Shown: piece by piece, positions 53,721 to 61,961 of the stretch
How positions within the stretch are numbered: the first letter of the stretch is position 1
How the letters are laid out: each line of letters begins with the position of its first letter
Source: Streptomyces calvus
Lineage (GTDB): Bacteria; Actinomycetota; Actinomycetes; Streptomycetales; Streptomycetaceae
Direction: 5' to 3'
Assembly (NCBI RefSeq): GCF_006782915.1
Contig: NZ_VCNP01000032.1
Coordinates: forward strand, 62,001 to 126,000
DNA length: 64,000 nucleotides
Notes under the pieces: model-generated
The model's input: only the letters and a program-made list of their open reading frames with translations
Database searches by the model: none
Told to the model about the DNA's origin: nothing
Program-made: the position numbers and the translations under genes

Positions 53721-53870
53721 CTAGCCCTCACCCGGAGGGGGACGGGCTCCGGCCCCTTGGTACGACCGGTGGTACGGCCGAACGGCTGGTGTTGCGGGAC
53801 GGACGGACCGGCCGGACATATGTGACGGGCGGGGTGTTCAAACATTCGGGTGAAGTGATCTTGACCTCTA

Positions 53871-53898
53871 TTGCATTCGGGCGCCCGCGTGCTAGGCT
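53871..53898 (+). promoter_or_regulatory. Probable vegetative promoter of the cold-shock gene
   Basis: TTGCAT and TAGGCT boxes separated by 16 bp fit a principal-sigma (HrdB-type) promoter. Transcription from about 53905 would give a ~150-nt untranslated leader before the cold-shock start at 54057, the long leader common to csp mRNAs. Confidence 0.55.
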
Positions 53899-54056
53899 CG
53901 TTCGCAAGTTGCAGTTTGGTTTCCCTTGCAGTACAGAGCCTGCGGAGCATGTGACCGCGGGCTCTCGTCGTTCTCAGACGGATGCACTTGTGCGGAATTG
54001 GTCTTCACACTTGCTGGTTCTGGAGCAGGGCAACCCTTTGGGCCCAAGGAGGGCTT

Positions 54057-54260
54057 ATGGCTACCGGAACCGTGAAGTGGTTCAACGCCGAAAAGGGCTT
54101 TGGTTTCATCGCCCAGGAAGGCGGCGGCCCCGACGTCTTCGTCCACTACTCCGCGATCAACGCGACCGGCTTCCGGTCCCTCGAGGAGAACCAGCAGGTG
54201 TCCTTCGACGTCACGCAGGGTCCGAAGGGCCCGCAGGCGGAGAACGTCACCCCGGTCTGA
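54057..54260 (+). CDS. Cold-shock protein
   Basis: Single cold-shock domain protein of 67 aa. The RNA-binding motifs RNP1 (KGFGFIAQ) and RNP2 (VFVHYSAI) are intact after [18 protein letters not shown]. It binds single-stranded nucleic acid and acts as an RNA chaperone. AAGGAGGG lies 6 nt before ATG 54057. It is monocistronic, with a long leader upstream and a strong terminator downstream. Streptomyces carry several such genes, so the exact paralogue is not named. Confidence 0.97.
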   Translation: MATGTVKWFNAEKGFGFIAQEGGGPDVFVHYSAINATGFRSLEENQQVSFDVTQGPKGPQAENVTPV

Positions 54261-54291
54261 TCCTCCGATCCGGGAACGACTAGCAGTACCC

Positions 54292-54324
54292 AAGGAGCCC
54301 CGCGCCGTCCGGCGACGGGGCTCC
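54292..54324 (+). terminator. Terminator after the cold-shock gene
   Basis: A 10-bp perfect stem (AGGAGCCCCG and CGGGGCTCCT) around a 13-nt loop, followed by GCCTTTC, begins 31 bp after the stop codon. Confidence 0.85.
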
Positions 54325-54384
54325 TGCCTTTCGTGAATCCCCGGCGGCACCGATCGCCGGTGTTGAATCTCCGGCGAATTTCTC

Positions 54385-54951
54385 TCATACGTGCTGCATG
54401 ATGAGCACGAATTTCGTGCCCGCCTCCCGGGCCTCGTACGTGTGCGGCACATCTCCGCGATACGACATGTAGTCCCCCGGGCCGAGTTCCACGCTCTCTC
54501 CCACGGGCCCGGCCTCCACCCGCCCGGCACTGACCACGATGTGCTCCACGGTCCCCGGAATGTGCGGCTCCGAGGTGCGTACGCTTCCCGGCTCCAGGCC
54601 GACGGCGTAGATGTCGCGCCGCGCGCCCGGCGGGCTCGCCGACAGCAGCGTGGCGACGTAGCTGGACTGTTCGGAGTGGACGGTCGGCCCTTCGCCCGCC
54701 CTGATGACCTGGACGGCCGGCGCCGGCGGCTCCACCAGGGCGCTGAACGGCACCCCGAGCGCCACCGCCAGCGCCCAGATGGTCTCCATGCTGGGGTTTC
54801 CGCTCGCCGCCTCCAATTGGGACAGCGTGGACTTGGCGATTCCGGCGCGTTTGGCCAGTTCCGACAAGGAAAGGCCGACGCGGGTGCGTTCGCGGCGCAG
54901 GGCGGCGGCGATCCAGTCGAGGGGGAGGCGGGGCGGAGGGCCTTCGGTCAT
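54385..54951 (-). CDS. XRE-family regulator with cupin domain
   Basis: Transcription factor of 188 aa. The N-terminal helix-turn-helix (about residues 8-63: RTRVGLSLSELAKRAGIAKS, TLSQLEAASGNPSMETIWAL) is followed by a cupin domain (GTVEHIVVSAGRVEAGPVGE, GDYMSYRGDVPHTYEA). Such proteins often control transport or amino-acid genes. ATG 54951 gives MTEGPPPRLP; a longer frame to 55041 overlaps the divergent azlC start. The divergent arrangement with azlCD suggests it regulates their expression, though the ligand is unknown. Confidence 0.9.
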   Translation of the reverse strand: MTEGPPPRLPLDWIAAALRRERTRVGLSLSELAKRAGIAKSTLSQLEAASGNPSMETIWALAVALGVPFSALVEPPAPAVQVIRAGEGPTVHSEQSSYVATLLSASPPGARRDIYAVGLEPGSVRTSEPHIPGTVEHIVVSAGRVEAGPVGESVELGPGDYMSYRGDVPHTYEAREAGTKFVLIMQHV

Positions 54952-55007
54952 GTCGTTCGCTCCAGCGGTCTGATCGTTCGTCTTGACGAACGGACGGTCT
55001 TCTGTCC

Positions 55008-55742
55008 ATGGTAGAAAACATGCGTTCGGTACAGCGAACACCGGCGTCCACCGCCGTCGCCTCCTCCTGTGATCCCGGGCTGTTCCGGGACGTGTCCCTG
55101 GTCTGTCTGGCCGGGGGCGTGGTCGGGGTGTCGTTCGGGGCGATCGCCGTCGCCGGCGGACTGCCGGTGTGGGTGCCGGTGGTCATGTCGCTGCTGGTGT
55201 ACGCGGGGTCGGCCCAGTTCAGCGCGGTGGGCGTGCTGCTCGCCGGGGGCGGACCGGTCGCGGCGGCGGCCACGGGGCTGCTGCTGAACACGCGCACGGC
55301 CGCCTTCAGCCTCGCCGTCGCCGAGCACATCGGCCGGGGACGGCTCGCCCGGCTGGTCGGGGCGCACCTGGTCACCGACGAGACGGTGGCCTTCACGCTC
55401 GCGCAGCGGGACCCGGCACGGCGGCGGGCCGCGTTCTGGATCTCGGGGCTCGGGATGTTCGCCGTGTGGAACACCGGAGTGCTGGCGGGTGCGCTGGCCG
55501 GCAGCGCGCTGGGCGACACCGCGCGCTACGGGCTGGACGCGGCCTTCCCGGCCGTACTGGTCGCGCTGGTGCTGCCGTCCCTGCGCGGGGACGCGGACAT
55601 CCGCCGGGCCGCGCTGCCCGGCGCGGCGCTGGCCCTGGCGGTGACCCCGGCGGTGCCGGCGGGGGTGCCGGTGCTGGTGGCGCTGGCGGGGCTGGTGCTG
55701 CACGGGCGCGGGCGCCGGCGCGCGGGGAGGCGGTCGGTGTGA
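55008..55742 (+). CDS. azlC: Branched-chain amino acid exporter large subunit (AzlC family)
   Basis: Membrane protein of 244 aa with about seven hydrophobic segments; the signature GVSFGAIAVAGGLPVWVPVV and YAGSAQFSAVGVLLAG are typical of AzlC/YgaZ exporters. Start ATG 55008, with ATG 55020 as a shorter option. Its stop overlaps the azlD start as GTGA. Together they should export branched-chain or analogous amino acids, probably under the divergent XRE-cupin regulator. Confidence 0.9.
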   Translation: MVENMRSVQRTPASTAVASSCDPGLFRDVSLVCLAGGVVGVSFGAIAVAGGLPVWVPVVMSLLVYAGSAQFSAVGVLLAGGGPVAAAATGLLLNTRTAAFSLAVAEHIGRGRLARLVGAHLVTDETVAFTLAQRDPARRRAAFWISGLGMFAVWNTGVLAGALAGSALGDTARYGLDAAFPAVLVALVLPSLRGDADIRRAALPGAALALAVTPAVPAGVPVLVALAGLVLHGRGRRRAGRRSV

Positions 55743-56053
55743 GTGCGACGGTGGCCATGATCCTGGTGCTGGCGGCCGGGACGTACGCCTTCCGGCTGGT
55801 GGGGCCCGCGCTGCACGGGCGGGTGGAGCTGCCGGTCCGGGTGCAGGAGCTGCTGACCGCGGGTGCGGTGGTGCTGCTGGTGGCGCTGCTGGCCACGGGG
55901 GCGCTCACCGAGGGCGGGGGGTTCGCGGGGTGGGCGCGGCCGGCCGGGGTGCTGGTGGGCGGGGTCCTGGCCTGGCGGAAGGCGCCGTTCGTGGTGGTGG
56001 TCCTCGGCGCGGCGGCCACGACGGCGGCCCTGCGGGCGGCCGGGATCGCCTGA
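55739..56053 (+). CDS. azlD: Branched-chain amino acid exporter small subunit (AzlD family)
   Basis: Small membrane protein of 104 aa with about four hydrophobic segments and the AzlD pattern YAFRLVGPALHGR near the N-terminus and LAWRKAPFVVVVLGAAATTA near the end. GTG 55739 overlaps the azlC stop. It completes the two-component exporter. Confidence 0.9.
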   Translation: MSATVAMILVLAAGTYAFRLVGPALHGRVELPVRVQELLTAGAVVLLVALLATGALTEGGGFAGWARPAGVLVGGVLAWRKAPFVVVVLGAAATTAALRAAGIA

Positions 56054-56097
56054 GGCCCACCGGTCGCTTCCCGCCAGTTGCAGCAGCTCGGGCCGCC

Positions 56098-56303
56098 CCG
56101 CGTTGTCGGTGGACGCGAGGCCCGCCGGCGGCTTCCCGCCCATCACAGCCGGGACCCCCGCGTTGTCGGTGGGCGCGAGGCCCGCCGGCGGCTTTTCCGC
56201 CCGTCACAGCCGGGACCGCCCCGGGCTGTCGGTGAGCGCGAGGCCCGCCGGCCGCTTCCCGCCCGTCACAGCCGGGACCGCCCCGGGCTGTCAGTGGGCG
56301 CGG
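56098..56303. repeat. Tandem repeat, ~60-63 bp units, about 3.3 copies
   Basis: Three imperfect copies of a ~60-63 bp unit containing GCGAGGCCCGCCGGC and TCACAGCCGGGACC, plus the start of a fourth, lie between azlD and the methyltransferase gene. Copies differ by a few substitutions and short indels. It is just upstream of the methyltransferase start (56319) and could affect its expression. Confidence 0.9.
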
Positions 56304-56318
56304 CTAAGGTGCCCGCCC

Positions 56319-57128
56319 ATGACCGTGCCCCATGCAGCCACCACCCCGGATCCCGACCGCACCCCGGCCCCCGCCACCACTCCCGAGCCGAGCCACACCC
56401 CGGCCCGCGGCACCGCCACCGCGCACGCACCCGCCGCCGCGCACGCGCCCGCGCCCACTCCCGCGCCCACTTCCGTGCCCGATCACATCGCGACCACCCG
56501 TTCCTTCTACGACGCCATCGCCGAGGACTACGCCGGTCTCTTCCGTGACCTGCTCGCCGCCATGCCGCTGGACCGGGCGCTGCTGGCCGGGTTCGCCGAA
56601 CTGGTCGGGCCGGGCGGCCGGGTGGCCGACCTGGGGTGCGGTCCGGGGTCGGTGACCGCGCACCTCGCCTCGCTCGGCCTCTCCGTGTTCGGCGTCGACC
56701 TGTCCGAGGGGATGCTCGCGATCGCCCGCCGCGAGAACCCCGGACTGCGGTTCGAGCAGGGCTCAATGCTGGACCTCGACCTCCCCGACGGCTCACTCGC
56801 CGGTGCCGTCTCCTACTACTCGACGATCCACCTCCCGGACGAGGAACTGCCCGCCGCCTTCGCCGAGTTCCGCCGGGTGCTGGCGCCCGGCGGGCATCTG
56901 GTGGTGGCGTTCCAGGTCGGTGACGAGCCCCGCCACCACCACGAGCCGTTCGGCCACCCGGTCTCCCTCGACTTCCTGCGCCGCCGGCCCGAGCCGGTCG
57001 CCGCACTGCTGGAGGCGGCCGGTTTCACGGTGGTCCTGCGCAGCGTGCGCGCGGCCGACGCGGAACTGGGCGAGCCGACCCCGCAGGCGTTCCTGATCGC
57101 CCGCGCACCACGCACCGGCACCGACTAG
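56319..57128 (+). CDS. SAM-dependent class I methyltransferase
   Basis: Protein of 269 aa with a Pro/Ala/Thr-rich N-terminal 65 residues and a Rossmann methyltransferase domain: VADLGCGPGSVTAHLASLG (motif I), GVDLSEGMLAIARRENPG, and VLAPGGHLVVAFQVGDE. The target is not predictable. The stop TAG at 57126-57128 lies in the left copy of the target-site duplication of an IS481 element, so the insertion left the reading frame intact to its own stop. Confidence 0.9.
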   Translation: MTVPHAATTPDPDRTPAPATTPEPSHTPARGTATAHAPAAAHAPAPTPAPTSVPDHIATTRSFYDAIAEDYAGLFRDLLAAMPLDRALLAGFAELVGPGGRVADLGCGPGSVTAHLASLGLSVFGVDLSEGMLAIARRENPGLRFEQGSMLDLDLPDGSLAGAVSYYSTIHLPDEELPAAFAEFRRVLAPGGHLVVAFQVGDEPRHHHEPFGHPVSLDFLRRRPEPVAALLEAAGFTVVLRSVRAADAELGEPTPQAFLIARAPRTGTD

Positions 57129-57129
57129 C

Positions 57130-58181
57130 TGTATTGATCACGAGCGTTGTTAACGCTGGCCGGGCTTGATCATGGCGAAGGCCTCCGTGTGTGGTGGAGG
57201 TGGCGAATCTTCACCGCACGGAGGCCTTCGTGTCCCCCCGTAATGCCCGGCTGCCCCTTCACGGCAGGCGGCTGCTGGTTGAACGTGTCCGCACCGGACG
57301 CCCTGTCGCCCATGTTGCCGCGGAGATGGGCATCTCCCGCGTCACCGCTCACAAGTGGGTGCGTCGCTGGCGGGCCGAAGGCGAGAAGGGACTGCACGCC
57401 CGGTCCAGCCGTCCGCGCACGACGCCGCACCGCACGGCGGGGGCGATCGAGGCCCGGGTGTGCCGTCTTCGCCAGGACCGCAAGCTCGGCCCGGCCCGCA
57501 TCCGTCCGATCCTGGGCCTGCCGGCCTCGACCGTGCCCCGCGTCCTGGTCCGTCACGGCCTGACCCGCCTGTCCTTCCTGGACCGGCCCACCGGCCAGGT
57601 CATCCGACGCTACGAACGCGCCCGCCCCGGCGAGCTGGTCCACGTGGACGTCAAGAAGCTCGGCCGCATCCCCGACGGCGGCGGCCACAGGGTCCTGGGC
57701 CGCCAGGCCGGCCGCGCCACACGCAACGGCATGGGCTTCGACTTCATCCACTCTGCGGTCGACGACCACAGCCGCCTCGCCTACAGCGAGGTCCACCCGG
57801 ATGAGAAAGCCGCCACCTGCGCGGCCTTTCTGCGCCGGGCCGCCGCCTTCTTCGCAGCGTCGGGCATCGACCGCATCGAGCGGGTCCTGACCGACAACGC
57901 CTGGCCCTACCGCAAAAGCCTCGCCTGGCAGCAGGCCCTGGCCGACCTGGATGCGGCCGGCAAGCTCACTCGCGCATACCGGCCGCAGACCAATGGCAAG
58001 GTCGAGCGCTTCAACCGCACCCTGCTCGACGAAGGGGCCTACCTGCGGCCCTACACCAGCAACACCGAACGCACCGCCGCCCTGGCAGACTTCCTCCACA
58101 CCTACAACCACCACCGCTGCCACACCGCACTCGGCGGCCAGCCACCCATCAGCCGCGTGAACAACGCTGCGGGTCGATACA
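57130..58181 (+). mobile_element. IS481-family insertion sequence
   Basis: A 1052-bp element bounded by TGT...ACA ends and imperfect ~25-bp terminal inverted repeats (outer left TGTATTGATCACGAGCGTTG; the right end mirrors it with about 7 mismatches). Six-bp direct repeats ACTAGC flank it (57124-57129 and 58182-58187), an intact target-site duplication that fits the NCTAGN preference known for IS481. It encodes one transposase. The fresh target duplication and intact gene suggest a recent, possibly active insertion. Confidence 0.92.
57177..57229 (+). promoter_or_regulatory. Hairpin that sequesters the transposase ribosome binding site
   Basis: Perfect 13-bp arms GAAGGCCTCCGTG (57177-57189) and CACGGAGGCCTTC (57217-57229) face each other with 27 nt between. 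The right arm contains the GGAGG of the transposase and is followed at once by its GTG start. In RNA read from outside the element the site would be masked, a known way for IS elements to resist readthrough translation. Confidence 0.72.
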
Positions 58182-58186
58182 ACTAG
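57230..58186 (+). CDS. IS481-family transposase
   Basis: DDE transposase of 318 aa. The N-terminal helix-turn-helix (AHVAAEMGISRVTAHKWVRR) precedes an integrase-like core with catalytic Asp in VHVDVKKL, Asp in VLTDNAWPY and Glu in GKVERFNRTLLDE, and ends HTALGGQPPISRVNNAAGRYN. GTG 57230 has GGAGG 6 nt upstream and gives the usual length; an earlier GTG at 57191 lies inside the hairpin loop region. The TAG stop (58184-58186) lies outside the element in the right target duplication. Confidence 0.92.
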   Translation: MSPRNARLPLHGRRLLVERVRTGRPVAHVAAEMGISRVTAHKWVRRWRAEGEKGLHARSSRPRTTPHRTAGAIEARVCRLRQDRKLGPARIRPILGLPASTVPRVLVRHGLTRLSFLDRPTGQVIRRYERARPGELVHVDVKKLGRIPDGGGHRVLGRQAGRATRNGMGFDFIHSAVDDHSRLAYSEVHPDEKAATCAAFLRRAAAFFAASGIDRIERVLTDNAWPYRKSLAWQQALADLDAAGKLTRAYRPQTNGKVERFNRTLLDEGAYLRPYTSNTERTAALADFLHTYNHHRCHTALGGQPPISRVNNAAGRYN

Positions 58187-58209
58187 CCCCGCCGGGTACC
58201 GCACCGGTG

Positions 58210-58410
58210 CGCCCGTCGCCTCGCCTCCGGTGCTGGTGCTCCCGCCCGGTGCCGCCCGTCGCCTCCCGTGCTGCTGCTCGTCCGGTCCCGCCCGTCGCCT
58301 CGCCTCCGGTGCTGCTGCTCGTCCGGTCCCGTCCGTCGCCTCGCCTCCGGTGCTGGTGCTCCCGTCCGGTCCCGCCCGTCGCCTCCCGTGCTGCTGCTCC
58401 CGTCCGTGCC
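58210..58410. repeat. Imperfect tandem repeat, five copies
   Basis: Five copies of a 36-43 bp unit each starting CGCCCGTCGCCTC or a close variant, with GTGCTG-rich middles and CCGGTCC ends. It sits between the IS and the 3' end of the fadD15-like gene. Its function is unknown. Unit boundaries are approximate. Confidence 0.85.
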
Positions 58411-58412
58411 GC

Positions 58413-60353
58413 TCAGTTCCCGGTGACCCAGCCCGGCCCCGCGTACAGCGCCTCCACCTCCTCCGCGAAGTCGCGCAGGATGCGGTCGCGCCGCAGTTTC
58501 ATCGACGGGGTGAGGTGGCCGGCCTCCTCGGTGAAGTCGACGGGGAGGACGGTGAAGCGGCGGATGGATTCCGGGCGGGAGAGCATCCGGTTGGCGTCGT
58601 CGATCGCGCGCTGGAGGATGGCGTGCAGTTCCTCGTCGTCGGCGAGGAGGCGCGGCGGCACCGGGTGCTTGCCGTTCATGCGGCGCCAGTGGGTGAGGCC
58701 GGCCGGGTCGAGGGTGATCAGGGCGGAGACGAAGGGGCGGTTGTCGCCGACCACGATGACCTGCGAGATCAGGGGGTGTGCGCGCAGCCAGTTCTCCAGC
58801 GGGGCCGGGGCGACGCTCTTGCCGCCGGCGGTGATGATCAGTTCCTTCTTGCGGCCCGTGATGGTCAGGTAGCCCTCGTCGTCCAGTTCGCCGATGTCGC
58901 CGGTGTGCAGCCAGCCGTCGGGGGACGCGGGGACGACGCCGCCGGACTGCGGGTCCCAGTAGCCGCGCAGCACGTGGTCCCCGGCGACGAGGATCTCGCC
59001 GTCCGCCGCGATGCGGATCCGGGTGCCGGGCAGTGGCCAGCCCACCGTGCCCAGGCGGGGTTTGAGCGGCGGTGTCACCGTGGAGGCGCCGGTGGTCTCC
59101 GTCAGGCCGTAGCCCTCGAAGATCTCGATGCCGGCGCCGGCGTAGAACGCGGCGAGGCGGCGGCCGAGCGGGGAGCCGCCGCAGATGGCGTAACGGACCC
59201 TGCCGCCCATGGCGTTGCGGATCCGGCGGTAGACCAGGGGGTCGTAGAAGGCGCGGGCGGTCTTCAGGGCGCGGGACGGGCCGGGGCCGGTGCCGGCGTG
59301 GCGGGCCTCGACGGCCTCGCCGTAGCGGCGGGCCACGGACGCGGCGCGGTCGAAGGTCGTCAGCCGTCCGCCGGCCTCCGCCTTGGCGCGGGCGGCGTTG
59401 AAGACCTTCTCCAGCATGTAGGGGATGGCCAGCAGGCAGGTGGGGCGGAAGCTCGCCAGGTCCGGCAGCAGGTCCTCGGAGTTCAGGCTCGGTGCGTGGC
59501 CGAGGCGGACCCGGGCGCGGACGCAGGCGACGGCGACCATGCGGCCGAAGACGTGCGACAGGGGCAGGAAGAGCAGGACGGACGCCTCTTCGCTGGTGCG
59601 TGCCTTGAAGACCGGGTAGAGCAGTTCGATCGCGTTGTCGACCTCGGCGAAGAAGTTGCCGTGGGTGAGGGCGCAGCCCTTGGGGCGGCCGGTCGTGCCC
59701 GAGGTGTAGACCAGGGTGGCGAGGGTGTCGGGGACGAGCATGCCGCGGCGGACCTCCACCTCGGCGTCCGGGAGGTGTGTGCCGGCCTGGGCGAGCGCTT
59801 CGACGTGGCCCTTGTCGACGGTCCACACGTGCCGCAGGTCGGGCAGGTGCGGCAGTTCGGGGCCGAGGGCGGCGGCCTGCGCGGCGGTCTCCGTGATCAG
59901 GGCGACCGCGCCCGAGTCGTGCAGGATCCAACGGGTCTGGAAGACGGAGGAGGTGGGGTAGACGGGGACGGTGACCAGTCCGGCGGCCCAGGCGGCGAAG
60001 TCGAGGACCGTCCACTCGTAGATGGTGCGGGCCATGACGGCTATCCGGTCGCCCGGCATCAGCCCTTCGGCGATCAGCCCCTTGGCCACGGCCATCACCT
60101 CGTCGGCGAACCGGGCGGCGGTGACGTCGCGCCAACTGCCGTCCGGTGTCTTGCGGCTGAGGACCACCGTGTCGGGTGCCGCGTTCGCGTTGTCGAACGG
60201 CAGGTCGGCGAGCGACCCGCGCCGCACCGGCTTGGCGAACGGCGGCACGAAGGCTTCCCTGACGACTCCGTCCAGACGCCTGGTCTCGGGCTCGACCGGA
60301 ACGGGCGCTCCGTAGGCGTCGTCGTCGAGGGCGGAGGAATACGCGGTGGACAC
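58413..60353 (-). CDS. Long-chain acyl-CoA synthetase (FadD15-like)
   Basis: AMP-dependent synthetase of 646 aa. The P-loop-like YTSGTTGRPKGCALTHGNF, the GYGLTETTG motif and WLHTGDIGELDDEGYLTITG with the later GRKKELIITAGGK hinge are all intact. It activates fatty acids with ATP and CoA. GTG 60353 (VSTAYSSALDDD) has AGGAG upstream on its strand; the frame is open further but without family similarity. It resembles FadD15 of mycobacteria in length and order of motifs and lies next to thiolase and FabG4/HtdX-like genes. Confidence 0.93.
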   Translation of the reverse strand: MSTAYSSALDDDAYGAPVPVEPETRRLDGVVREAFVPPFAKPVRRGSLADLPFDNANAAPDTVVLSRKTPDGSWRDVTAARFADEVMAVAKGLIAEGLMPGDRIAVMARTIYEWTVLDFAAWAAGLVTVPVYPTSSVFQTRWILHDSGAVALITETAAQAAALGPELPHLPDLRHVWTVDKGHVEALAQAGTHLPDAEVEVRRGMLVPDTLATLVYTSGTTGRPKGCALTHGNFFAEVDNAIELLYPVFKARTSEEASVLLFLPLSHVFGRMVAVACVRARVRLGHAPSLNSEDLLPDLASFRPTCLLAIPYMLEKVFNAARAKAEAGGRLTTFDRAASVARRYGEAVEARHAGTGPGPSRALKTARAFYDPLVYRRIRNAMGGRVRYAICGGSPLGRRLAAFYAGAGIEIFEGYGLTETTGASTVTPPLKPRLGTVGWPLPGTRIRIAADGEILVAGDHVLRGYWDPQSGGVVPASPDGWLHTGDIGELDDEGYLTITGRKKELIITAGGKSVAPAPLENWLRAHPLISQVIVVGDNRPFVSALITLDPAGLTHWRRMNGKHPVPPRLLADDEELHAILQRAIDDANRMLSRPESIRRFTVLPVDFTEEAGHLTPSMKLRRDRILRDFAEEVEALYAGPGWVTGN

Positions 60354-60553
60354 GGGCGGCTCCTGAGGCGGTGCAGTGGAACTGCTGGGTGCCACGACGT
60401 ACGTGCCTCGCACGCCGAGGCGCTCACCGGTGGACCCGGGAGGGAAACGCCACCGGTGTCGGGATCGTACGGCGCTCAGGTGAGGGGTCTGTGCGGGTAC
60501 CGGAAGGTAACCGGACCGGGGATGTGCAGTGTCGGAGGTTACGTGAGGGTTAC

Positions 60554-61840
60554 TCAGGTACGTTCCAGGATCGCCGTGACGCCCTGTCCGCCCGCCGCGC
60601 AGATGGAGATCAACCCGCGTGCGGGGGCGTCCCGTTCGGCGAGGAGCTTCGCCAGGGTCGCCACGATGCGGGCGCCGGTGGCGGCGAACGGGTGGCCGGT
60701 CGCCAGCGACGAGCCGGCCACGTTCAGCCGGGCGCGGTCGACCGGTGTCAGTCCTCGCTTCTCCCAGGCGGCGAGGGTGGCCAGCACCTGGGAGGCGAAC
60801 GCCTCGTGCACCTCGACCAGGTCGAAGTCCGCCAGGTCCAGCCCGGTGCGTTCCAGCATCCGCGGGACCGCGTACGCCGGTGCCATCAGCAGGCCGTCCT
60901 CGCCGTCGGCGACGTCGCCGTGCACGAAGTCGACGGCGGCCGTCTCGTACGCCGTCAGGTAGGCCAGCGGCTCCAGTCCGCGCTCCTGTGCCCACTCCTC
61001 GCTCGCCAGCAGCACCAGTGCCGCGCCGTCGGTGAGGGGCGTGGAGTTGCCCGCCGTCATGGTGGGTTGCGGGTGGTCGAGGCCGAACACCGGCTTGAGG
61101 GCGGCGAGTTTCTCCACGGTCGAGCCGGGCCGCAGGTTCTGGTCGCGGGCCAGGCCGCGGAAGGGCACCACCAGGTCCTGGAACAGGCCGCGTTCGTACG
61201 CCGCCGCCAGCCGCTGGTGGCTGGTCGCGGCCAGTTCGTCCTGGGCCTCGCGGGTGATGCCCCAGGCGCGGGCGGTGACGGCGGCGTGCTCGCCCATGGA
61301 CAGGCCGGTGCGCGGTTCGGCGTTGCGCGGGATGTCGGGGACGAGGTGGCCGGGGCGGACCTTCGCCAGGGCCTTGAGGCGGGCGCCGAGGGACGTGGCG
61401 CGCCGGGCCTCCAGCAGCACCTTGCGCAGGTCGTCGTTGACGCCGAGGGGCGCGTCGCTCGCGGTGTCGGCGCCGCCGGCGATCGCGGCCTCGGTCTGCC
61501 CGAGGGCGATCTTGTTGGCGGCGGCGACGACGGCCTGGAGGCCGGTGCCGCAGGCCTGCTGGATGTCGTAGGCGGGGGTGCGGGCGTCCAGGCGGGAGCC
61601 GAGGACGGTCTCGCGGGCGAGGTTGAAGTCGCGGCTGTGCTTGAGCACCGCGCCGGCCACCAACTCGCCGACCGCGCCCGGCTCCTGGAGGTCGTACCGC
61701 TCGACGAGGCCGTTCAGGGCGGCGGTGAGCATCTCCTGGTTGGAGGCGGTGGCGTAGGGGCCGTCGGAGCGGGCGAAGGGGACGCGGCTGCCGCCGATGA
61801 TCGCGACGCGCCGGACGGTCGCCGGCTTCAGGGTGCTCAT
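60554..61840 (-). CDS. Acetyl-CoA acetyltransferase / thiolase (FadA2-like)
   Basis: Thiolase of 428 aa. The nucleophile Cys97 is in DIQQACGTGLQAV, His383 in GHPFAATGAR and the second catalytic Cys414 in SICAAGGQG. The enzyme acts in beta-oxidation or in C-C bond formation with acyl-CoA. ATG 61840 is the start. It is divergent from the FabG4-like gene, the same arrangement as fadA2 and fabG4 in mycobacteria. A 200-bp gap separates it from the fadD-like gene. Confidence 0.93.
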   Translation of the reverse strand: MSTLKPATVRRVAIIGGSRVPFARSDGPYATASNQEMLTAALNGLVERYDLQEPGAVGELVAGAVLKHSRDFNLARETVLGSRLDARTPAYDIQQACGTGLQAVVAAANKIALGQTEAAIAGGADTASDAPLGVNDDLRKVLLEARRATSLGARLKALAKVRPGHLVPDIPRNAEPRTGLSMGEHAAVTARAWGITREAQDELAATSHQRLAAAYERGLFQDLVVPFRGLARDQNLRPGSTVEKLAALKPVFGLDHPQPTMTAGNSTPLTDGAALVLLASEEWAQERGLEPLAYLTAYETAAVDFVHGDVADGEDGLLMAPAYAVPRMLERTGLDLADFDLVEVHEAFASQVLATLAAWEKRGLTPVDRARLNVAGSSLATGHPFAATGARIVATLAKLLAERDAPARGLISICAAGGQGVTAILERT

Positions 61841-61869
61841 CTCGACCTGCTCCTCACCGTGACATAGTC

Positions 61870-61882
61870 TTACCTCCGGTAA
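61870..61882. promoter_or_regulatory. Candidate operator in the thiolase/FabG4 divergent region
   Basis: TTACC-TCC-GGTAA is an inverted repeat in the 121-bp divergent gap. The embedded GGTAACC (61878-61884) also occurs at 60506-60512 upstream of the fadD-like gene, suggesting one regulator for these lipid genes. No regulator gene is nearby. Confidence 0.4.
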
Positions 61883-61961
61883 CCTTACTCCAGAGTCAGT
61901 ACTGGGGTGAGGGCCGTGCGAGAACACCGTGAGCCCTTCCTCACCCCGCTGGGAGTCCCCC

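Noticed and set aside
57191-57229. Earlier GTG start for the transposase at 57191
   Set aside because: It falls in the hairpin loop, lacks a ribosome binding site, and would give a protein longer than typical; GTG 57230 with GGAGG fits better.
58210-58410. Repeat array considered as a CRISPR
   Set aside because: Units are adjacent and imperfect with no unique spacers of constant length and no cas genes nearby.
58183-60135. 650-codon minus-strand frame overlapping the fadD15-like gene
   Set aside because: It is an alternate frame of the acyl-CoA synthetase, which has all family motifs in the chosen frame.
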